Shown here: positions 40,299 to 50,325 of the stretch, one piece after another
How the letters are laid out: each line of letters begins with the position of its first letter
Position numbering within the stretch: the first letter of the stretch is position 1
From: Hymenolepis diminuta
Taxonomy: Eukaryota > Platyhelminthes > Cestoda > Cyclophyllidea > Hymenolepididae
Length of the DNA: 64,000 nucleotides
NCBI GenBank assembly: GCA_900708905.1
Contig: CAADRB010000001.1
Coordinates: 1,893,792 to 1,957,791 of the forward strand
Direction of reading: 5' to 3'
Translations under genes and position numbers: made by a program
The notes under the pieces: generated by a model
The model's input: the letters and a program-made list of their open reading frames with translations, nothing else
What the model was told of the DNA's origin: nothing
Database searches by the model: none

Positions 40299-43200
40299 CA
40301 GTTTTAACTGACAGTTCATCACAAATGCTGAAACAAAGGCTAATGTCTTGGACATAATTTACGGCAAGTTTCAAAAGTCGAAAGGAGAAGAAATTTCATC
40401 AAATCGGAAAACCTCCACATATAACATAATCGACGTTTAACTTCTAACGTTTAGAAGTAACATGGTACACCTAATAATTTTTCATGTCTAGTCTTCTTGT
40501 GTATTTATGCGTTTACGCATTTTTTTATTGTTAATGCATTCCCTTGTGGGCGTTCCCTTCTGTCTCATTTGGCAAGCTGGGATGTCATACTTATGTAGAT
40601 CGTAAAGATCCTAAAACTATAACTGTTTCCTTGCATAGTGGAAATCCTTATATCTACTTGTTCGACCGTTTAAAACCTGGGGTGAGCTCCAATGCATTCC
40701 ACTAGCTTTGAATGCCGACTGTCAAGAATTTGTCTCCTCAAATGCTTGCCAACATGCAATTCAACTTGACTGGCATGCAGGAATCGACGCTAATCCTATC
40801 TCCTTAATTATTGCTTACCTCATTCCACCCTTAATATTCACAAATTTAATCAAATTCACCAAAAGTCGAATGATACTTCCTGATGCGAGTGATCCTGAAG
40901 TTTATAAACGCTTGAAGGAAAGTATTGCCAAACCTGGTGCGGACGATACTCTATCTCTGGGGGAGATTTCTAATGGAAGGAAATTGTACGATTTTTATAA
41001 TGCACCGCGAACGAAATTCTGCGTTAACTTGGTAAATATACTACTTATATATTTTAAGTAGGAGTTTTAAGTCACTTAACCAATTAATTTTGTAGGCTTT
41101 CTACGCTATCTTCTTGATATTCTTTTCATATACTTTACTGTTTGGAATGGAATCAGCGCATATTTCAATCTTAGAGATTGTGCTAATGGTATATCTTGGG
41201 TGCTTCACCGTTGAAACAATTCGAAGTGTAAGTTGATGTTGTGGTTATATTTCTCAATTTATTAAGCTCTTCAATGCCATGGTAGGAGAAGGATCGCTAG
41301 GTTCGGCATTAATCAGACATTTTCGAAATGACCAATGGCATGGCTATGATTTATTTCTGATATTACTAACGGTAACAGCGATGTGCTTACGCATTGGCTT
41401 GGATGAGACTTACCTTTATGCCAAGTCATTCTACTCAATTATTTGTAAGTAGCATGGATATTTCAAGTCTTCTCAATAAACATATCGATATCTGATTGGT
41501 TTTTCATTTATTTAAGTGATATTTTACTTCCTACGTGTCTTCCAAATGTACGCCGTGGATAAGAGATTGGGTCCCCAATCTGTGATGATTTTCAGAATGC
41601 TGGTGGAATTGGGTCTTTTTTTTCTCATTTTGGTAGTTTTCCTACTTCCTTATGGTGTCGCATCTGAAGCCATGTTGTATCCATATGTAACAAGTTTTAA
41701 TGCCACAATTTTAAAAGACACCTTCTACTATCCCTACTACCGACTTTATGGAGAGCTCAACTTGGAGGAAGCAGAAGGTACGCTTATTTTTCGATAATAT
41801 TTAAACTACTGCTCTTTTCGTAATGAATAAATAATAATATTGATCTTTTAAATCACTGCAGGAATTAAAGAAGATTGCAAAGGGGACGAAGGGGATGGAA
41901 TCACATGTCCTGTTAAAAATCCACTTGTTCCCATACTTCTTGCAGTCTACATGCTTCTTGCTGTTATATTACTTGTGAACCTTCTAATTGCTATCTTCAG
42001 GTAGGTGAAATGTTAACAAAAAATTTCTATAAAATAATGTATTAAGAAACCTAATTTAATCTGTAAAAAAATTAATTAAAGCAAAAGCGTTATCTCTAAA
42101 CTAATTTAAATTGGCAAATGTAAACGTGTGCATAGGAAGAAAGACATTTCATTCAGACTGAACATAGACGAATATGGAGTTCTCCAAAGGAGTGTGGCTA
42201 ACAAAGCCCTAAATTAACAGCTCATGGTCATGCGAATGAAGCAAACCATAAACAAAAATCGCTTGCAAAGCCTGAGATTCACAAGTTTTATTGAATTTTC
42301 ACAAGACGCGATTAATTGCAATGGGAAAAAGCGAACATGTTGTGAGAGAGGTTCTGAAACATTTATTTTTTATTGTGCAAGCCTCTAATCATGATTTGAA
42401 ATAATTTTATTTCAGTAACGTATTCTCAGACATTCAAACAAAATCACTGCAATTCTGGAAGTCGTCAAAATATTACCTCCTTCAAAGATACAAGGAAGCG
42501 CCTATTCTACCAGCACCTTTTAGTTTGCTGCAAGTCTTCTGGGAAGCTATAACTTGCTGCCACTCTCCTTGCCCGAAGTTGTTTATTCCACAAGAGCCGA
42601 AGAAAGGTTTGCTTGTTTCTATGAATTTTTGAAGGAAATGATATGGCGTTTCTCATTACTTGATGAATCAAGATTGCTCAGTGAACTTATGCTAAAAGGA
42701 CATGTTGAAGTATCCTAAAATAATATGAATCAACCGTTTAAACATGTTTGGTTGCACAAGTATAAGAAATTAAGCTTTTACGTTTAATGGCATTTTTAAT
42801 TAGAGAAATGTGAACTGCTCAATTGGAAATTTATGTACTATTCACAAAAACTTAATTTTCGCCTCGAACAACTTCGCAGAAGATATGATTGATCGCTTGG
42901 TGCAGATTAATTATCGTTTGTTTTACGAAATCATTAGCATACTACACGATTTTCGGAGGCGAATGAAGATTACTGTATGTAGATAAAAAGGGCTAGCATG
43001 TTGAGATAGTTTGGTGCCGAAATTTCTTATCCTTCCCTAAATATCATTTATGATTTTTTATAGCCTACCACCAATTAGATGAGTCTACTTGTTGGGAAAT
43101 CATTTTCAGAATTGACCATTGAGCAGTTGCCATCTCACACATTTCCGCTGAGGTGCTGTCATTTAATATTTTCACAGAACTTCTTACGTTGGCTGACACC

Positions 43201-45527
43201 ATTAATATAAGGCTGATGTCTAGATAACCACCGGTTCATGTGCACCATATTTTCATATTTTTATGTTCTGGGAGATATGAGGATAAAAAAGGCATTTGGC
43301 TAGCGAAGCATCATGATCCAGCATATTGAGAAAATGTTCGCTTCAATAATCGTGCTGAAAATTACCCTAGAGGGACCAATCTTGCCACTTTTTGACATTT
43401 ATTTTATTTAATTTTGAATGTCCCCAACCCTAAAAAAATAATTTAATGACTCTAAGCGACTTTCTTTCAACAGAGAGTAATAAATGCACCATACAGATGA
43501 AGAGATTTCATGAAGGCCTATTACCTTTTATAAGAACTCCTGCTTCTCATAATGACTCAAAAGATGCAACAGAGTTAGTAACAGCATGTTAATAAATGAA
43601 AAACCTGGTATGAGTTTCAAGTAACAATTAAAGTGAAAATGAATATTTGACAAGACTAATCAGAGAGTACGATAGTGACACCGCTTTATAGTTTAGTATG
43701 TGGTTTGGGGCAAGTAATCAGTCAAACAGACTAGATAAAAAAGAGAGCTAGGACGCTATTACGATAGACGATAGTGAGTTCAAGTTCCTATATATGATAT
43801 TATACTCATCTTATGCTCGTAAAACGAAAAATCATTTACTCACTTTCGCCTTAGGAAATAAATCATAAACAATTATGTGCAAATACTCACAATTTGGATA
43901 GATAATGAATTCCTCTGTTCAGTTGCACATTTTTGTAACCCAGTAGAAAAAGGTAAAGACATTGAGGGTGGAGGAGATGGAGGAGCAGACATGCATATGA
44001 TGCCGTTTTCTGATGACTCCGATGATGAAGAGGGGGAACAAGTTGATCCATACAAGGAGGAGCTAGAGAATTCTGTCTTTCAAATGGAGACCTGGGCTGT
44101 TCGACAAATTATGAAACAGGAGATGCAAACTAAGCAAAATAATATATCAACTGTTTACAATATGTAAGTACCGAATTTCACAGCTATTTATACTCATAAA
44201 TTATTGATTTAACGTTTAAGAAAACAGGATCTCATATTGTTGTAGCGCCAGAATATGTTACACCTCTCATGCACCAGCTTATCAATTCTGGGAATTATAC
44301 GCTTACGCCTGGGAATGCTATCTTGCTACTGCTGTTCATAATTCGTAACACTATAAAAGTAGTTGTGCATTCCTAAAAACGGAAGGGGGCGTTCTTTCTT
44401 CGAGTAGCCATGGTTTAAAGCAAAAGATGGAGGCTCACGAAGATATAACTCCCTTACGATCTGATTTAAATAATTTAAATGGTCCATAGTAAAATCCTAT
44501 TGGTTGTCATTACTAGTACTGCTCATGATATGGGCGAAAAAGAAAATATTTCATAAACTGTAATCGTTGGATAGCATTGAAATAAGGGAGGACAACAAAC
44601 GAGGTATGAAACAGTGGGGAGTTCAAAAAATAATAGATAATTAATATAGGCAATTTTATTTTATTTTAATTCTGGAGAACTGATTCAAGATTCAATCTTT
44701 ATTACCTGACTCCCAGTTTCGTGGGTGAGATCATGTCCCGTATATGCCAAGCTTGTTTACTGGTTGATTAAATTCCTTGGTGGTTCTGCCAACTCAATTT
44801 ATTTGCATCATTTTACATTAAATACGAAGTAGCTAAGACCAGCAAAGATATGTTCAATGGATCACTACTTAATTTAATATAGCTTTAGACTGGTAATGTG
44901 GGTTCAAATTATATGGCTTCTCTGCAAAATTAATTTTTCTGGGAAAAATTATGAGACACATGTCTTAAGTATGCATAAAATCGGGACAAACACATTAACC
45001 CGGCAATAGTATCAGTTATAAAAGGCAATTCTATCTAACAAAATACACCCTTATTTATAGAACGGAAGAAATTCGGGATAAAATAGAATCCGACAGCAAT
45101 TCTTCTGAAAATGGTAAAATATATATTCAGTCATTATATTAAAATATATTTGAGTAATAAATTACAAATACTCCTTTTTTAACAAACCATATTGATAATA
45201 GCGCCTCATATTTGCCAATTTAATCCTTCATTAAGATAAGTATGTCAGCTAACGGATGTCTTTCATTTATTCTAGGGAAGAGTGAATCAAGCAATCTATT
45301 AAAGTTCGCGGTAAGTTTAATATTCGATACTATCTTATTACCACGAAAAGGGATAATTACAATATTCAATTTACTCCCTTTATATTAAGAGTAAGGATTT
45401 CAGCGAATATACACGAGATTTGCATAGAAAGATGCGTGAAATGGAGGACCGGATCAGCGATGAACTTAAAAGGCAAAAACGTTTGCTTACAAGTTTGGCC
45501 GATCAAAAGTCTGAATTGTCTAAATAA
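34868..45527 (+). CDS. TRPM: TRPM-family cation channel, 18 exons, 1249 aa, no C-terminal enzyme domain
   Basis: Exons, all in phase: 34868-35010, 35050-35212, 35250-35615, 35658-35847, 35888-36056, 36094-36431, 37818-38230, 38461-38691, 40639-41031, 41096-41227, 41267-41444, 41517-41777, 41862-42000, 42416-42606, 43947-44163, 45061-45113, 45276-45310 and 45390-45527. The LSDAT/MHR1-2 region spans about 25-330 and further MHR helices reach about 720. A pre-S1 hydrophobic helix is at 724-744. S1 is about 800-820, S2 826-843, S3 873-890, S4 906-925 (LRVF) and S5 930-953. The pore loop carries YRLYGELNLEEAEG (about 980-993) and S6 is about 1017-1039 (LLVNLLIAIFS). A TRP helix with WKSSKYYLLQRY follows, then an acidic linker (DDSDDEEGEQ) and a C-terminal coiled coil ending KSELSK. 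There is no NUDT9-H or kinase domain. An in-frame upstream ATG at 34814 exists, but 34868 fits the paralogue better. The first five introns are 34 to 42 bases. TRPM channels are plasma-membrane, Ca2+-modulated cation channels. Confidence 0.93.
36432..37817 (+). other. Intron of the TRPM gene with a GC-AG border
   Basis: The frame needs a phase-1 junction. Exon 36094-36431 ends AATGATG and is followed by GCAAGT; the acceptor is TATTTTAG at 37817. Joining gives ALNDG-QIDELVTLALLENH, as expected for a TRPM. The nearest GT (36435) would put a stop in the next exon. The rest of the intron is AT-rich with no gene seen. Confidence 0.75.
38692..40638 (+). other. Longest intron of the TRPM gene
   Basis: A 1.95 kb GT-AG intron between the exon ending LCYEKSQ and the exon starting WKSLYLLVRP. 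It contains a 32-base AT dinucleotide run. No coding signal seen. Confidence 0.8.
40265..40296. repeat. (AT)16 microsatellite
   Basis: An uninterrupted AT dinucleotide run inside the TRPM intron. It is likely to vary in length between individuals. Confidence 0.95.
42607..43946 (+). other. Intron of the TRPM gene after the TRP-helix exon
   Basis: A 1.34 kb GT-AG intron from GTTTGC to CCCAGTAG. It separates the membrane and TRP-helix part from the acidic linker exon. No other feature seen. Confidence 0.75.
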
Positions 45528-48500
45528 CGATTTTTAAAAGAGAGAAGCACTAACTTCATAATTTGTGTGATTCTGTTATACAAAAAATTTTTGTTTGTTT
45601 TGGATTCACCTTAGAAATAAATTACTTTGCCTTACATGTTCATTTTATTTGTGATTTTCAAACGAGAATGTACTTATTTTTTATGATCTCTTCGATCGCT
45701 CAGTTTTGTAGCCTTCGATGTTATAATCTTATTAGTCTAATATAAGGAAACACATGCAATTATAACTACTTTTATCTTCTTGTAAACTTCTAGCATCCAA
45801 ATGCAAAAGATAGTTAATCAGATAATAATCCCGTTTCTTAAAAAATCACAAATTACATTAAAATACTAAATACTCGATTTGAAACTGAGATTTTTTTAAG
45901 ATCTATTAATGGACACTATCAAGTTTCCTGATTTGATTTACGATAAAATGATTTAGCACAAGTGATTCCTATATCGGAAGGCGGAATTTAAATATCCGTC
46001 CTTGTCGCTGTGGACCTTTAAGTAGGATGCTAAAACCGATATCGATGGGTAAAATTAAATTTATATTCTAAATTTCTGTTTAAAAACACTCAAAAATTAA
46101 GTCTCTGACAAAGATTTGATTTGGACGGGAGCAGATAGATTGTTGAATCCTAGCATTAATTATGTACTTGCTAATTCCAGTTGCTATAAGTCACAATTAA
46201 CGTTTATTTAAATTTTGCTACGTAAACCCCATCAGCAAAATTGATAAGAGACAGCAGCTATTACCATATTCTCTCACTCTCTTTTTCCTTCTGGAGCTCT
46301 CGTCTAATACACCATTAGTGTATCTCTTCTTTTTCCATCTGACCTGGGAGAGGTTGCTGATCCTTGGTAACCTTCAAGATCATTGAATTTTATAGGAGAG
46401 ATCTCCAGCCTAGTGCTGCCAGATAATAAAATTGTCTTTTTTCCAGTTGTGGTTAAAGCCACTCTTTCCCATTAAAACTTAAGTCAATAAGACTTCTGGA
46501 GGGGTTTAAATAGAGCTTGCTTTTCAATGTAAACGGATGAAGATTGTGGTAGATATTATATTAAAAAGGCACGGCTTGCATTCATTTCCACTTTCGCAAT
46601 TTCATACTTCATCATGTTCAAACCCATATGGTTATAGGGGAAAGTCAAATTAACCAAATTCAAAAGACTGAAACTGCGGGTCTATTAGTCGGCAATGACC
46701 GGCGAGTCTTTTTTCCCATTATAATTACAGTATGCGCGTACTTGGGAGTGAATATTTCTAGTGCTATGTTACTGACATTAGATGAGTAGAAGTGCACATT
46801 AAAGTAGTGTCAACACTAGCGCGTCTGTTAGCCTCAAAACAAAAATGAGATGTACTCAATCGTCCGCGTTAAATAAAAAGATAAATTTGGGGGCCAAATC
46901 GTAACCCCTTTTATAGCTTCAGGTCAACATGTTACCTGAAAGCTAATATAATGGCGTAGCGGTCATTCCGCACATCAAAGAATGGAAAATCTGCTCATCT
47001 TATGACCAATGTCACATCAACACAGTGAATAAATGTAAATATGATACACTGGGCCAACGTGTACGTGTACTATGTTAGATAATCACCGGGGCACGCTAAG
47101 AAAACGTCATGCCTTATAAAACTCTTCCAAGAGAAGCTCAGTACGCTGAAAAATGTATCATTTCGATTCTACAAATTTTCGTGGCATAAAATTAGTCCTA
47201 CTTCTAACAAGTAAAAATTAAAATGTGCACATCGTTAAGCTTTTAACTGCCATACCTGGGATGGTTTGAAATTCAACCATCCCGTGCAGTTAAACAGCTA
47301 GCTCCAATCAGCCTAAAGGTAGAAGGTGAGTAACTGAATGCGTCTTATTGGGTTAGCACAGAAAGGGGCTGTGTTTAAGGGATTCGTTTCACATGGTTTT
47401 AATACATATCTTACAAACAATGAAAGTTTACTGGGAAATAATAATTTTAAAAACGCCGAAGATATAACGAATAACAGAATGCAATTAATGATATTTCGCC
47501 TAAGATACACATCTTAAGGCCCCAGTTAACTCATTCACACTTTATTTTTCAGATGATGTTATCAACTTTGATTTGTTTGTGGATGAAATGATATTTAAAA
47601 AATATCAATTTTTTTAACTCGGTTGAGATGTTAAATGAAGCTGTCACTGTCTTTGGATGAAGAAATAAAGCACTCTGGAAACTTCTTGTTTTAAGCACGA
47701 TCATTCAGCCAACATGTCATTTCAGCATCCGGCGAGATTAACTACCGTTTAAAAGTTTTTTGTATTATGTCAATTAAGTATAGCGCATTAATTTAGAACC
47801 AAGTCTTGGGGAATCAAATTTCTCGGATATTCACAAAATTATACCAATCCTTAATACACAGGGTTTTAATAGACATAACTTTAGAGGATGCTGCCTAGGG
47901 AGTGATCTTTACAGGAAGTAAATTGTTTTTCATGTGTTTATGTTCTGTCAGTCAAATGAGGATTCATGCAAACACAGAGGTGATTAGGTCAAGTGGGTTG
48001 AAAGGGTAGCAATATGATGAAATTTTATCAGCACGTACAGTGGAAAACAAGTATGAGGTCATGATGATACGAGTTCACCTTTCGAGTTCAGTATAAACCC
48101 ACCCGAAGATGACTAGTGGAAGGCCGATCGCATTTGCTGATTTCATTTATTAATAGGGAGGACGTTAGAATGCGAGTATTCTCAATGAGAGCCAATTCTC
48201 TCTACTCAAGTCAATTCAAGTGCTGCGAACACCTTCCATAATGGGCTCGAGAAGCTTTTCCTCTATTCAGAAAAGGATAGTTGAACAAGGGGCACCCCTC
48301 CTTCGGATTGGACATATTTCATAAATTTAAAAAATTTTCCATATGATTTCAGAGATATTTTTCCTCATATTTTTTCAACAACCATTACTGAATTCCACGT
48401 TATTTCAAAGTGGTCGGAAAATTTAAAGTTATGTCCGTATTTAGTAATCTGAATAAACAAAAGGTTCATCAACGGACTAGTTTATAGAAGTCGGAAACAG

Positions 48501-49040
48501 GAAAGAGTGTTGAAATAAGAAGGATGTAAGGAACACCTTGAAATCCAGTGCAAAGTAGTGAAATCTATCATGAATTGAAAAAGTTAAAGCTGAGATATTT
48601 GAAACGATCGAATTTTAGCAAAATTAGGCAATTTTAAAAAAGCTGAAAAATGTAGGTAAAAAATTTTCACTCTATATTTAATTTAATTTTCCAATAAATA
48701 GAAACAAACATTAATAAAAACTAAACAATTAAAAATAAAATGACAAGAATGAAACCTAGGCATTTTCAAATAAACGAATCATTTTAAAATTATAAAAATT
48801 GGGAAATTATTGTAATTTCTATAAAATTTTGGTAAAGCTAACATAGACACAATTTTTGTCGGACTGATTTGTCTTTACCTAATTGGTACAAAGGTATTGA
48901 TGCGGCTGCAATATTTCACAGAAGTGTTTGGTCTCGTAATGACGTCTGAGATTGGTAGGTCTTACTCCATTCTGATTCATACTGCCATTTACCATTGTCA
49001 TCAAATTGCTAACGTCTTTAATGCTATTTTGGAAAAATTA
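45528..49040. other. TRPM 3' flank and gene-free stretch
   Basis: 3.5 kb with no gene I can support. A candidate poly(A) signal AATAAA lies at 45616-45621, 89 bases after the TRPM stop. SINE-like debris (GAGGTCATGATGATACGAGT, then TTCGAGTTCAG) is visible near 48055-48095. An open frame runs into the synthetase relic from 48897, but its first about 48 codons do not resemble that enzyme. Confidence 0.5.
45616..45621 (+). promoter_or_regulatory. Candidate polyadenylation signal of TRPM
   Basis: AATAAA 89 bases after the TAA at 45525-45527, a typical distance. Chance occurrence cannot be excluded in AT-rich sequence. Confidence 0.45.
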
Positions 49041-49043
49041 GAT

Positions 49044-50325
49044 CGCTACATCTGCGAAGAGTTGGTAGATAATACAAGAGGTGATGGAAGTAAGGAACAA
49101 CCTTATAGAACTCTGTATCGCTTAGTTGAGGCCAAGACTCTCGAGAAGGTTCCTGAGCTAAGAACATATGTAGACGCAGGAAGTGAAAAATCGGGGAAGC
49201 GGGCTGAGATATCCAAGACTCATCTCAAGAAGGCCATGAAGAGTTATAAGATTCAGTGCCAGGAATCTACAACAGCGGTCACTGCCGCCATCACCCAAAC
49301 CACCATGATCATCACTGTTGCTACTCATGCACTTATAGCATCCGTGGAAACCATGGTAGACTTGAGTCTTCCAGAATCCACAAAATCCAAGATACGTAAT
49401 CTTATTGTTTTCCTAGACAGACGTGTTCAGGTGTAAGGTTGGGTGCGAACCATCCGCCGCCAGGGCAAGAAATCATGGATATTGTTCTTCGCGACAAAAC
49501 TGGTTTACATCAATGCATCCTGGCAAACGACAAAGCACAGGCAGCTGATGCCTTGACTCTAACGCCAGAGTATATGATCTTCGTAAAGGCCATTGTTTCC
49601 TTAAGTCCCGAGGGTCAAACCACTCCAGGTGGTTTTGAGCTTCATGTTGATTATTACTAAGTTATGGGTAAACTCCGTCCGGTGGAATCGAATCAGTAGT
49701 TGTCGAAGATTCATAAGTGAATCTTCAATTGGACAACCGTCATTTAATGATTCGAAAAGATAAGCAGGCCAAAATTTTGAGAATAATAAGTGTTACAGCT
49801 CAAGTGTTCCGCGATCACTATAGAGGGCGTAGATTCACTGAAGCTCAAATCTGGTACAAACTTGGATTGAAGGTGGTTTAACGCACTTCAAATTTGACTG
49901 CTGCGGAGAATTTGCTTATCTAACTCAATCTAGTTAGTAGTATTTGGAAATTTGCATCCCGAAAGTTGGAGATTGCTACTGCATGTTCCACGGTTATTAT
50001 GCTGAGAAAGTATGTAGGTTTTGGTCATTCCATTGGTCATTTTTTTATTGAGGATGGCAGATATTAAAGATCTCCTTATTGGTTGTGCTCGAGAGTTTAT
50101 CGACCCAGCTCCCTACTAGTGGTACACTCAACAGGTTATTGTCTCCCTGCTTCTACTTCATACTCGTTTTCTTCTCTTTTAGTATGAGTTCGGTACTTGC
50201 CCACACGGTAGCTCTGGATTAGATTTCGAGAGATTCCGCACTTGGTTACTAGGTCAATATCACATTCGTGGTGTCTACCTCTATCCTGTTTTCACTGGCC
50301 ATGACAGTCCTCAAGTCAACATCAT
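49044..50325 (+). pseudogene. NARS1: Cytosolic asparaginyl-tRNA synthetase pseudogene with one retained intron
   Basis: The class II enzyme that charges tRNA-Asn, here broken. The eukaryotic N-terminal extension is readable (GDGSKEQPYRTL, ISKTHLKKAMKSYKIQ, SLPESTKSKI). An in-frame TAA follows at 49434-49436, just before GWVRTIRRQGKKSWI. A frameshift then leads into IVLRDKTGLHQCILANDKAQ and SLSPEGQTTPGGFELHVDYY, with further stops near 49658 and 49700. DNRHLMIRKDKQAKILR (about 49730), AQVFRDHY, LTQSS with two stops, and YLEICIPKVGDCYCM come next. A stretch corresponding to about 170 residues is missing near 50010-50070. IDPAPY-stop-WYTQQ is then split from YEFGTCPHGSSGLDFERF (motif 3 region) by a clean GT-AG intron at 50135-50182. 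The end reads YHIRGVYLYPVF. The retained intron argues for DNA-level duplication rather than retroposition. Confidence 0.88.
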
